DNA of 64,000 bases from Corallococcus coralloides DSM 2259 (lineage in GTDB: Bacteria; Myxococcota; Myxococcia; Myxococcales; Myxococcaceae), in NCBI RefSeq assembly GCF_000255295.1, contig NC_017030.1:2852001-2916000 (forward strand), read 5' to 3'. The translations under genes and the position numbers were made by a program. Positions 9,001 to 14,715 of this stretch are shown here, one piece after another; positions within the stretch are counted from its first letter, which is position 1; each line of letters starts with the position of its first letter. Under the pieces are notes generated by a model, which was given only the letters and a program-made list of their open reading frames with translations, did no database searches and was not told the DNA's origin.

Positions 9001-10831
9001 ACTGGCGGGAGTGGCTCAAGTGCTCGCGGGCGGCGACGTGCTGCCAGCCCAGCGCGTGCGCGAACACCTGAAGCATCTGCCGGAAGGCGCGGTGCTGGTG
9101 AACGGCTACGGCCCGACGGAGAACACCACGTTCTCCACCACGCACACGCTGACGCGTGACACGTCGCTCACCTCATCGGTGCCCATTGGCAAGCCGATTG
9201 GAAACTCGACGGCGTACGTCCTGGACGCGCACGGAGAGGTGGCCGGCGTGGGCGTGCCCGGGGAGCTGTACGTGGGCGGTGAAGGCCTCGCATGGGGGTA
9301 CCTGAACCGTGCGGACCTGACGGCAGAACGCTTCGTCCCCAATGCCTTCAGCACGGAGCCTGGCGCGCGGCTGTACCGCACGGGAGACAAGGCTCGCTGG
9401 AAGGAAGACGGGACGCTGGAGTTCCTCGGCCGCACCGACTTCCAGGTGAAGGTGCGTGGCTTCCGCATCGAGCTGGGCGAAATCGAAGCCGCGCTCCTGC
9501 GCCAGCAGGGCGTGGCGGAAGCCACGGTCGTGGTGCGCGACGTCGGCGGGGACAAACGGCTGGTCGCGTACCTCGTCGCGAAGCCAGGCCAGAACATCGA
9601 CCCGAAGGCCGTGGAGACGGAGCTGCGCAAGCACCTGCCGGAGTATATGGTGCCGTCGGCCATGGGCGTGCTGGACGCACTGCCGCTCACGGCCAACGGC
9701 AAGGTGGACCGCAAGGCCTTGCCGGACCTGGACGTCTCCACGTCCCAGTCCGAGGGCTTCGTCGCGCCCCGTGACGCGCTGGAGTCCCAGCTCGTGGCGG
9801 TGTGGGAAGAGGTCCTGGGCGTGAAGCCCATCGGGGTGCGCACCAGCTTCTTCGCGCTGGGAGGCCACTCGCTGCTCGCGGTCCGTCTGGTGGCCGCGCT
9901 GCGCGAACAGCTGGGCCGTGAAGTCCCCCTGGCCTCGCTCTTCCAGCACCCCACCGTGGAGGAGCTGGCGAAGCTGCTGCGCGCGGAGACGGAGACGTGG
10001 TCGCCGCTCGTCCCGCTGGAGAAGGGCGACGCGGGCCGCCGGCCCCTGTTCCTCGTCCACCCGGGTGGCGGCAACGTGCTCGCCTATCCGGAGCTGGCGC
10101 GGCTCCTGGGGCCCCAGCAGCCCGTCTTCGGTATCCAGGCTCGCGGCCTCCAGGCCGGCCATGCCGTGGTGGAGACCGTGGAGGAGATGGCCGCCCTGTA
10201 CGTGGCCGCCATCCGCGCGGAGCAGCCGGAAGGGCCGTACCTCCTCGCGGGTTGGTCGCTCGGAGGCGTCATCGCCTTCGAGATGGCCCGCCAGCTGCGC
10301 GCGCAGGGCCAGGCCATGGGGCTGCTGGCGCTGGTGGACGCCTTCGTCCCCGGCGTCGGAGCGCCTTCCGGTGACGCCCCCAGGAAGGACCCTGACGCCA
10401 GCACGCGCGTCGCCTTCGCCCAGACGGTGGCCCAGGCCTTCTCCCTGACCCTGCCCGTGTCCGACGAGGCCCTGGAGCGCATGGACGACGAAACCATGCT
10501 GGGGACGCTCCTCGCCGTGGGTGTCCAGGCCGGCCTCCTGGAGGAAGCGACGGGCCGCGAGCAATTGCGCGCCCTGTTCCGCGTCTACCAGGCCAACCTG
10601 CGCGCCATGGACCGCTACGTCCCCAGCCCCTACGACGGACCGGCGCTGCTGCTCGCCGCGACGGAAGCGACCCCCACCCCCGGGGTGCCCCGCCACCGCG
10701 GCTGGGAGCCCTTCGTCCGGGGGGGACTGGACGTGAGGGATGTCCCTGGGGGACACCATCAACTCATGCAGGAGCCGTACGTGCGGCACGTGGCCACGCT
10801 GTTGCGCGAGGCCCTGGAGGACAAGTCATGA
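2..10831 (+). CDS. non-ribosomal peptide synthetase, 3' part (terminal modules with thioesterase)
   Basis: The reading frame is open from base 2, so the gene begins upstream of the window. Domains by nucleotide position: C-terminal part of an adenylation (A) domain (2-345, ending in NGKVDR); carrier (T) about 350-580 (GGHSL); C 620-1900 (HHAVSDG near 1018); A 1960-3430; T 3475-3720; C 3745-5020 (HHIVSDG near 4138); A 5080-6560; T 6600-6840; C 6870-8150; A 8230-9720; T 9760-9990; thioesterase 10030-10820 (GWSLGG near 10253). There are no epimerisation or methyltransferase domains, and the C motifs look like ordinary LCL type. The thioesterase makes this the last protein of the assembly line, so three complete elongation modules plus the product of the partial one are visible. 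The second and third A domains share one specificity code; the fourth differs. The stop overlaps the next start (ATGA). The NRPS call is certain; the product is unknown. Confidence 0.97.
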   Translation, partial: ELEYLGRLDFQVKVRGFRIELGEVETALAQQPGVSEAVVLVRGDGADKRLVGYVVAKEGHALDVETLRTGLRQGMPEYMIPSALMVLDALPLNANGKVDRRALPEPDAATGADAYVAPRTVTEAKLAAIWAEVLRLERVGVKDNFFALGGHSLLATQVVSRLRTSLGVEMPLRLLFEAPTVEALAQRLAQLGRSGVPMLRAGVRPASLPLSFAQQRLWFIDQLEPGSPLYNVPGVVRLEGDLDAAALEQSLRALVQRHEALRTTFEEESGQPVQRIHASVDVSLNTVDLSASGATREDEARQRVLEEMAKPFDLRRGPLLRTLLLRLDARDHLLVLTMHHAVSDGWSVAVLLRELGTLYSALARGQVGTLPELPVQYADYAAWQRDWLQGATLQQEVDYWKQSLTGAPPVLELPTDRPRPAVRTNAGTTLGFMLPLELSQKLSALAQKEGASLFMVLLAGWQVLLSRYSGQSDISVGSPIAGRTRSELEGLIGFFVNTLVLRTQVDGEASFRELLNQVRGTVLGAYEHQEVPFEKLVEALQPERSLSHTPLFQTLMSLQNVPTEEAKLPGLVLKPVDFEGRTSKFDVSLFFTETAQGLSGAVEYSTELFEAATVRRMVEHLRVLLEGVVAKPEEAVGRLPMLTEAERQQVLVTWNQQQAEYARDATIPQLFEAQAKRTPNAVAVVSGKQRLTYREVEAKANQLAHKLRKLGVGPESRVGLCVERTADVVVGTLGILKAGGAYVPLDPSYPKERLGWLLEDAQGPALVAHSHLLESLPAFSAQAVCLDREEEWAEESCCPVTSEVRPENVAYLIYTSGSTGRPKGVAVTHRNAVAFLAWATETFTEEETKAVLAATSLNFDLSVFELFAPLVRGGSVVVVRNALHLAEEKPDAEVTLINTVPSAMAQLVRLNAVPPSVQVINLAGEALPETLAKAVYAVPTVKKLYNLYGPSEDTTYSTWSLVGRGEVPNIGRPLTNTRAYVLDRYLQPVPVGVAGELFLAGEGQARGYLLRPELTAEKFLPEVYGPEGSRMYRTGDRVRYRADGVLEYLGRADFQVKVRGFRIELGEVEAALRQQESVKEAVVVAKGEGAEKRLVAYVAPKAGATLEAEALKASLRQRLPEYMVPGAVVVLEALPLNSNGKVDRKALPEPEAAKAGSTYEAPRTETEAKLAAIWAEVLRVPQVSVKDDFFALGGHSLLATQVVSRVRAETGAELPLRALFEAPTVQALARRLEKAGRAQAPALVHVSGEAALPLSFAQQRLWFIDQLEPGTALYNVPVAIRLEGDWDAGALERALHEVVRRHEALRTTFVAGNPEPVQQTASDSAFTLEVEDLTANTAEVRRRVEQEVLRPFDLAQGPLIRALLLKLGAREHVLTVTMHHIVSDGWSIGVLVREVGALYAAFVRGQPSPLPELPVQYAGYAAWQRGWLQGATLQREVDYWKQQLAGAPPVLELPTDRPRPAVRGNAGATQGFLWPQSMVQDLRALAQSEGASLYMVLLAAWQMLLSRYSGQTDISVGSPIAGRTRAEVEGLIGLFVNTLVLRAQVDGDQSFRALLKQVRGTVLGAYEHQDVPFEKLVEALQPERSLSHTPLFQSLLALQNTPEGEAQLPGLTMKQLELENRTSKFDLSVFFTETAEGLSGSVEYSTDLFEAGTVRRLVEHLRVLLEGVVAKPEEAVGRLPMLTEAERQQVLVTWNQQQAEYERDATIPQLFEAQAKRTPNAVAVVSGKQRLTYREVEAKANQLAHKLRKLGVGPESRVGLCVERTADVVVGTLGILKAGGAYVPLDPSYPKERLGWLLEDAQGPALVAHSHLLEALPAFSAQAVCLDTDATLATEPNEALDAGLRPENVAYLIYTSGSTGRPKGVAVTHRNAVAFLAWATETFTEEETKAVLAATSLNFDLSVFELFAPLVRGGSVVVVRNALHLAEEKPDAEVTLINTVPSAMAQLVRLNAVPPSVQVINLAGEALPETLAKAVYAVPTVKKLYNLYGPSEDTTYSTWSLVGRGEVPNIGRPLTNTRAYVLDRYLQPVPVGVAGELFLAGEGQARGYLLRPELTAEKFLPEVHGPEGSRMYRTGDRVRYRADGVLEYLGRVDFQVKVRGFRIELGEVESALRQQESVKEAVVVAKGEGAEKRLVAYVAPKAGATLEAEALKASLRQRLPEYMVPGTVVVLEALPVNSNGKVDRKALPDPEAPVSTHTYEAPRTEMEATLAAIWAEVLRVPRVGVKDDFFALGGHSLLATQVVSRVRAELGAELPLRALFEAPTVEALAGRLDKAGRAKAPALVPVSRDAPLPLSFAQQRLWFIDQLEPGTALYNIPVAIRLEGDLDVQVLARALREVVRRHEALRTTFVVGNPEPKQRTSSDSAFSLAVDDLTSDTAALKKRVEQEVLRPFELAHGPLLRALLLKLDAREHVLVVTMHHIVSDGWSLGVLVREVGALYTAFVQGQPSPLPELPVQYADYAAWQRGWLQGATLQREVDYWKQQLAGAPPVLELPTDRPRPAVRGNAGATQGFLWPQSMAQGLRALAQREGASLYMVLLAGWQVLLSRYSGQTDISVGSPIAGRTRAEVEGLIGFFVNTLVLRTNLSGDPSFRGLLQQVRETVLEAQEHQEVPFEKLVEALQPERSRSHTPLFQTLLALQNVPIGQARLPGMTLKPVEIAGGTSKFDLSVFFMETAEGLSGMLEYSTDLFDAATMRRMVEHLRVLLEGVLEHPEALVTRLPLLDAAERRQVVEDRNPTATRYPREVPVHAHFEAQARKTPDAVALKLGAGEGTLTYGELDAKANQLAHHLRSLGVKRGTRVGVYVERSFDMVVGLLAILKAGGAYAPVDRNYPVERIALMLEDAGVEVTLTQQSLVEKLPTSAGRPLSLDTAWSEVAHQPRTAPRVEVNAEDLAYVMFTSGSTGRPKGVCIPHRGITRLVMGNDFLHFGPEEVWLQLAPVAFDASTLELWGALLHGAKLVLAPPHALTLEELGTLLKQERISALWLTAALYEQMALHQVEALAGVAQVLAGGDVLPAQRVREHLKHLPEGAVLVNGYGPTENTTFSTTHTLTRDTSLTSSVPIGKPIGNSTAYVLDAHGEVAGVGVPGELYVGGEGLAWGYLNRADLTAERFVPNAFSTEPGARLYRTGDKARWKEDGTLEFLGRTDFQVKVRGFRIELGEIEAALLRQQGVAEATVVVRDVGGDKRLVAYLVAKPGQNIDPKAVETELRKHLPEYMVPSAMGVLDALPLTANGKVDRKALPDLDVSTSQSEGFVAPRDALESQLVAVWEEVLGVKPIGVRTSFFALGGHSLLAVRLVAALREQLGREVPLASLFQHPTVEELAKLLRAETETWSPLVPLEKGDAGRRPLFLVHPGGGNVLAYPELARLLGPQQPVFGIQARGLQAGHAVVETVEEMAALYVAAIRAEQPEGPYLLAGWSLGGVIAFEMARQLRAQGQAMGLLALVDAFVPGVGAPSGDAPRKDPDASTRVAFAQTVAQAFSLTLPVSDEALERMDDETMLGTLLAVGVQAGLLEEATGREQLRALFRVYQANLRAMDRYVPSPYDGPALLLAATEATPTPGVPRHRGWEPFVRGGLDVRDVPGGHHQLMQEPYVRHVATLLREALEDKS
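1930..6560 (+). repeat. tandem NRPS module repeat, 3120-bp period
   Basis: The A-T-C units starting near 1930 and near 5050 align at an offset of exactly 3120 bp (1040 codons). Inside the A domains, 2520-2702 and 5640-5822 are base-for-base identical, including third codon positions, while flanking segments differ at scattered sites. The C domains continue the same periodicity into the next unit near 6870. Such silent-site identity indicates recent duplication or gene conversion within the gene. Long near-identical repeats of this kind can also collapse during genome assembly. Confidence 0.9.
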
Positions 10832-11277
10832 CCGTTGAAACATCCAGCGGGGGCTCACCGTGGCCCAACCGCATCATCCTGGCCATCTGGTTCGTGTGCT
10901 TCTCCGTGGGCTCCCTGGCCCACATCTCCATCGTGGCGAAGTACGGCCTCTTCGCGACGGATCCGGCGGATCCGCTGCCCATGCCGTTCCGCGTGGTGAA
11001 CGAGTTCTTCACGGTGCTCAACCCGCTCACCATCGTGCTGCTCATCTTCAAGCGGCGCGCGGGCATCCTCTCCGCGCTGGGCGTGGTGGCGCTCGTCTTC
11101 GTCCTCAACCTGGCGCTGATGGCGTGGTTCTGGACCGCGAAGCAGCACCTCCACGTCGCGTGGCTGTACCTCAACGGCACCATGGGCGTGTTCATGGCCC
11201 TGACCGCGAAGCGCCTGTGGCGGGCCGCCCCGGAGGCGAAGGCCCTCCCACCCGCCACCACCCCGAGTCCTACCTAG
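10828..11277 (+). CDS. small integral membrane protein coupled to the NRPS
   Basis: This 149-residue protein starts inside the NRPS stop codon (ATGA overlap), so it is probably co-translated with it. It contains about four hydrophobic segments: an N-terminal helix from about residue 15, a stretch rich in L, V and I around 60-75, another around 80-98, and one near 110-130. The tail is rich in Pro and Ala. I do not recognise a family. Its position directly after the thioesterase-bearing NRPS suggests a role tied to the peptide product, such as self-protection, membrane handling or export, but that is inference from context only. Confidence 0.85.
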   Translation: MTVETSSGGSPWPNRIILAIWFVCFSVGSLAHISIVAKYGLFATDPADPLPMPFRVVNEFFTVLNPLTIVLLIFKRRAGILSALGVVALVFVLNLALMAWFWTAKQHLHVAWLYLNGTMGVFMALTAKRLWRAAPEAKALPPATTPSPT

Positions 11278-11465
11278 CCCCCGTACCCCTGGCTGGCCGC
11301 CAGCCGGCCGCCACCGGGCCCGGAGCAGGCGTCCCCGAGGAGAAACCCCCGGTCCGGACGCGCATCCTTGAGAAAGGCCGGGGCGGTAGCTATAAGCCCC
11401 GACCCACTACAACGCTGGACCTCCCTCCCATCCTGGGTGGGGGCAAGGCGCACTGGAGAGAAGCC

Positions 11466-11714
11466 ATGAAGCCCGAACTGCACCCGGTCTATCCGCCCTC
11501 CCGCATCACCTGCGCGTGCGGCAACGTCGTCGAGACCAAGTCCACCCGCGGCTCGTTCAGCGTGGAAGTCTGCTCGAACTGCCACCCGTTCTTCACCGGC
11601 AAGTACAAGCTGCTGGACACGGCCGGCCGCATCGACCGCTTCAAGAAGAAGTACGCGAACAACGCGCCGGCCGCCAAGAAGGGCGCCAAGGCCGCCGAGC
11701 CCGAGAAGGCGTAG
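11466..11714 (+). CDS. rpmE: 50S ribosomal protein L31 (zinc-binding type)
   Basis: The protein is 82 residues. The L31 signature is clear: HPVYPP near the N-terminus, CACG (Cys16 and Cys18) and a second Cys pair in CSNCHPF, followed by FTGKYK. The four cysteines identify the zinc-containing C+ form, a component of the large ribosomal subunit. The C-terminal tail is Ala/Lys-rich. Longer frames opening far upstream overlap the preceding gene; the ATG at 11466, preceded by a GAGAG purine stretch, gives the family's usual N-terminus. It is separated by 188 bases from the NRPS-linked membrane gene and is probably expressed from its own promoter. Confidence 0.95.
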   Translation: MKPELHPVYPPSRITCACGNVVETKSTRGSFSVEVCSNCHPFFTGKYKLLDTAGRIDRFKKKYANNAPAAKKGAKAAEPEKA

Positions 11715-11746
11715 TCCTTCCGCTCTACAGCATCCGCGGTAGCCCA

Positions 11747-11798
11747 CGAGCAGGGTCGTGGAGGGCCTCGAAAGACAGAGGCGCTCCCGCCCTGCTCG
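11747..11798. terminator. long hairpin downstream of rpmE
   Basis: A 9-bp perfect inverted repeat, CGAGCAGGG (11747-11755) with CCCTGCTCG (11790-11798), encloses a second stem, GCCTC (11765-11769) with GAGGC (11778-11782), and a short GGAG/CTCC pairing between them. It begins 32 bases after the rpmE stop, so transcription termination or 3'-end protection is the likely role. There is no clear T tract. Confidence 0.5.
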
Positions 11799-11944
11799 CG
11801 GTGTTTCAGCTTCACGCGCTCGTCAAATTTTCACGCGCGCTTTCGGTGCTACAGCCAATTACAGGCCAGAAATTCGACGTAGCAGCCAACTGACCGCACA
11901 GTCCGCCGCGTCCCAGAGACGTCTGTCCCAAAGACGGAGGCGTG

Positions 11945-12823
11945 ATGTTCGCGGAAGCTGCTGCCCCTGCCCTGAAGATTGTCCGACGCTCCCAGAACGA
12001 CAGCGTCTTCGCGAAGCGCGGGGAGGCCTACACGCTGCTGCAGGGCGACAGCCTGGAGCTGATGGCCCAGCTGCCCGAGCAGTCCTTCGACCTCATCTTC
12101 GCGGACCCGCCGTACTTCCTCTCCAACGGCGGCACCACCTGCAAGGGTGGCAAGCGCGTCTCCGTGGCGAAGGGCCAGTGGGACGTGTCCCGCGGAGTGG
12201 AGGAGGACCACGCCTTCACCACCAAGTGGCTCGCCGCCTGCCAGCGCCTCCTGCGCCCCACCGGCACGCTGTGGGTGAGCGGCACCCAGCACGTCATCTT
12301 CAACGCCGGCTTCGCCATGCAGAAGCTGGGTTACAAGCTGCTCAACACCGTCACCTGGTACAAGCCCAACGCGAGCCCCAACCTGGCGTGCCGCTACTTC
12401 ACGCACTCCACGGAGCTGCTCATCTGGGCCTCGCCGTCGTCCGGCGGCAAGCTGAAGCACGTCTTCAACTACCAGCGCATGAAGGCGGAGAACGGCGGCA
12501 AGCAGATGCGCGACGTGTGGAACCTGCCGCGCAACGGTGACGAGGAGCTCACCGCCGACGGCGCCGGCCGCATGTGGACGCAGACGGCCCCTCGCGGCGA
12601 GGAGAAGGCCTTCGGCAGCCACCCCACGCAGAAGCCGGTGGCCCTGCTGGAGCGCATCCTGGAGGCGAGCTGCCCGGAGAACTCGCTCATCCTGGACCCC
12701 TTCAACGGCAGCGGCACCACCGGCGTGGCCGCCCTGAAGCACGGCCACCGCTACGTGGGCATCGACATGAACCCGGAGTACCTGGCCCTGTCCAAGAAGC
12801 GCCTGGACGCTGCCCTCAAGTAG
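11945..12823 (+). CDS. site-specific DNA methyltransferase (beta-class, adenine-N6 type)
   Basis: This 292-residue protein has the amino-methyltransferase motifs in beta-class order: catalytic DPPY near residue 55 (FADPPYFLSN), then the target-recognition middle, then the SAM-binding motif FNGSGTTG near residue 253. DPPY favours N6-adenine methylation, as in the HinfI/CcrM-like group, although N4-cytosine enzymes share the fold. I chose ATG 11945 because GGAGG lies four bases upstream; a GTG at 11942 is also in frame. No restriction endonuclease gene adjoins it, so it looks like an orphan methyltransferase with a regulatory or epigenetic role. Its recognition sequence cannot be read from the protein. 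Confidence 0.9.
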   Translation: MFAEAAAPALKIVRRSQNDSVFAKRGEAYTLLQGDSLELMAQLPEQSFDLIFADPPYFLSNGGTTCKGGKRVSVAKGQWDVSRGVEEDHAFTTKWLAACQRLLRPTGTLWVSGTQHVIFNAGFAMQKLGYKLLNTVTWYKPNASPNLACRYFTHSTELLIWASPSSGGKLKHVFNYQRMKAENGGKQMRDVWNLPRNGDEELTADGAGRMWTQTAPRGEEKAFGSHPTQKPVALLERILEASCPENSLILDPFNGSGTTGVAALKHGHRYVGIDMNPEYLALSKKRLDAALK

Positions 12824-12832
12824 CCCCGCGTC

Positions 12833-14587
12833 TCACGCGCGGGCGAGGATGAGCTCCACGCCCTGTCGGGCGATGGGGTGGTACCTCGCCCCGTTCTTCT
12901 CGAACGCCGCGCGCGCCACCTTGCGGTGGTCGCGCGACGAGGCGAGCACGCTGTAGAGCGGCTTGAGGTACTTCATCCGGCCCACCTCGCCGAGGAACTC
13001 CTCGGCCCGGCCGAGCGGAGCATCGAAGCCCGCGCGCAGCGCCGCCACCAGCCACGCCACCAGCACCTCCGAGTTGCGGCTGCCCGTGAGCGAGTACTTC
13101 GCGTCCAGCTCGCGGAAGACGTCCTGGGACGTGTCCTGCGGCATGGACTCCAGGAACAGCTGCCACTCGGTGGGCGTCCAGTCCTTCGTGTCCGCTTGCG
13201 AAGGCACCTTTCCGCGCAGCTTCTCCAGCGCCTCCAGCCGCGCGGAGGTGGGCCGGGGCGCGCTCTGCGGCACGCCGGGCCGGTTGAGGTACGCGTCCGC
13301 GTCCACCTTCGCCAGGGCACCCGGCAGCTCGCTTTCCGTGAAGCGGACGAACTCCTCCGTGGTGAGCGCCTGGAAGCGGTACTTCGCCAGGTAGCGGCGC
13401 AGGAAGCCGTCGAACGTGGGGCGGCCCACCGCGTCCTCCAGCGCGCGCAGCAGCAGGTAGCCCTTCTCGTAGGGAATCTGGGAGAAGGCCTCGTCCGGGT
13501 CCACGCCGGACAGGTGCGTGCGCAGCGCGGTGAGCTGCGGGTGCGCGCGGAAGTGGTGCAGCGCTTCGTCCAGCGAACGGCGCCCCAGGGCCGCGTGCAG
13601 CGCCGCGACCTCCGGCCCCGCCAGCGCCTCCAGGATGCGGCGCTCCGCGAAGACGGTGAAGCCTTCGTTCAGCCAGAAGTGCTCCGCGGACGCGTTCGTC
13701 ACCAGGTTGCCCGTCCACGAGTGCGCAAGCTCATGCGCCACCACGTTCACCAGGCTCTTGTCCCCCGCGATGAGCGTGGGCGTGAGGAACGTCAGGCGCG
13801 GGTTCTCCATGCCGCCGTAGGGGAACGACGGCGGCATGAGCAAGAGGTCGAAGCGCTCCCAGTCGTACGGCCCGAAGAGCGACTCCGCGGCCTTGAGCAT
13901 GTCGTCCACGCCCGCGAACTCGTCCGCCGCGTCCTCCAGCGCCTCCGGCTCCGCCCACACCCGCGAGCGCGGCCCCAATTCCTTGGACGTGAGGCTGCCC
14001 ACCGCGAACGCCAGCAGGTACGGGGGCACCGGCTGCGGCATCTCGTAGTGCTCCTCCGCCTCCACGCCGTGCTCCTCGCGCGCCACGAAGGACGCCGCCA
14101 TCACGGACTTGAGCTGCTTGGGCACGCGCAGGGACGCGCGGTAGCGGATGCGGATGCGCGGCGTGTCCTGCAGCGGCACCACGCTGCGCGCGTGAATGGC
14201 CTGGCACTGGCTGAACAGGAACGGCTGCTGCCCACCCGCCGTCTGTGACGGCGTCAGCCACTGCAGCGCGCTCGCCTCCGGCGACGTCCGGTAGCGCACC
14301 GTCAGCTGCTTCACCCCCGAGGGCAGCTCGATGCGAAGGCGGCTGCCGAGGATGGGCTCAGGAGGGGAGAGGATGTAGGGCAAGGGGCGACCCTGGGCAT
14401 CCACCACGCCGCGGATGTCCAGGTCGCGGGTGTCCAGGTCGAGGGGACCGGCTGACGCCTCCTTGAGGGTCAGCGTGGCCTCCGCGTGCAGGCGCCGCGT
14501 CCGGAAATCGACGCGGGCCTTCCAGTCCAGCGTTTCGGTCTCAGGCTGCGTGCTGTCGTTGTACGAGTGCGGGTCGAGGCGAGCCAT
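12833..14587 (-). CDS. M1-family zinc aminopeptidase
   Basis: The protein is about 584 residues. The gluzincin active site is intact: HELAHSW supplies HExxH, followed by the downstream zinc-ligand motif NEGFT, and the M1 exopeptidase motif GGMEN lies upstream. The N-terminal half is the beta-sandwich domain of the aminopeptidase N / leukotriene A4 hydrolase superfamily. It should remove N-terminal residues from peptides and is probably cytoplasmic, as no signal peptide is seen. The start is uncertain: ATG 14587 gives a sensible N-terminus (MARLDPHSYND), whereas a GTG at 14632 lies beside AGGAGG but adds residues that look non-homologous. It converges with the methyltransferase gene, nine bases apart. 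Confidence 0.9.
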   Translation of the reverse strand: MARLDPHSYNDSTQPETETLDWKARVDFRTRRLHAEATLTLKEASAGPLDLDTRDLDIRGVVDAQGRPLPYILSPPEPILGSRLRIELPSGVKQLTVRYRTSPEASALQWLTPSQTAGGQQPFLFSQCQAIHARSVVPLQDTPRIRIRYRASLRVPKQLKSVMAASFVAREEHGVEAEEHYEMPQPVPPYLLAFAVGSLTSKELGPRSRVWAEPEALEDAADEFAGVDDMLKAAESLFGPYDWERFDLLLMPPSFPYGGMENPRLTFLTPTLIAGDKSLVNVVAHELAHSWTGNLVTNASAEHFWLNEGFTVFAERRILEALAGPEVAALHAALGRRSLDEALHHFRAHPQLTALRTHLSGVDPDEAFSQIPYEKGYLLLRALEDAVGRPTFDGFLRRYLAKYRFQALTTEEFVRFTESELPGALAKVDADAYLNRPGVPQSAPRPTSARLEALEKLRGKVPSQADTKDWTPTEWQLFLESMPQDTSQDVFRELDAKYSLTGSRNSEVLVAWLVAALRAGFDAPLGRAEEFLGEVGRMKYLKPLYSVLASSRDHRKVARAAFEKNGARYHPIARQGVELILARA

Positions 14588-14648
14588 GGGGCCTGACTTG
14601 TAGTCGGGGAGCCGACCTCCTGGCGAGCACACCCGACGGCAATGCCGG

Positions 14649-14675
14649 TTGACTTCCGGGTCAATCGCCTACATT
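14649..14675 (+). promoter_or_regulatory. candidate fadN promoter with overlapping palindrome
   Basis: TTGACT (14649-14654) and TACATT (14670-14675) resemble sigma70 -35 and -10 boxes, but the 15-base spacing is short. The -35 overlaps an inverted repeat, TTGAC-N6-GTCAA (14649-14664), a plausible repressor site. The fadN ATG is at 14716. This call rests on pattern only. Confidence 0.35.
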
Positions 14676-14715
14676 TGTGCAGTCCCCTACTTCCTTTCAT
14701 GGGAGCCGATTTCCG

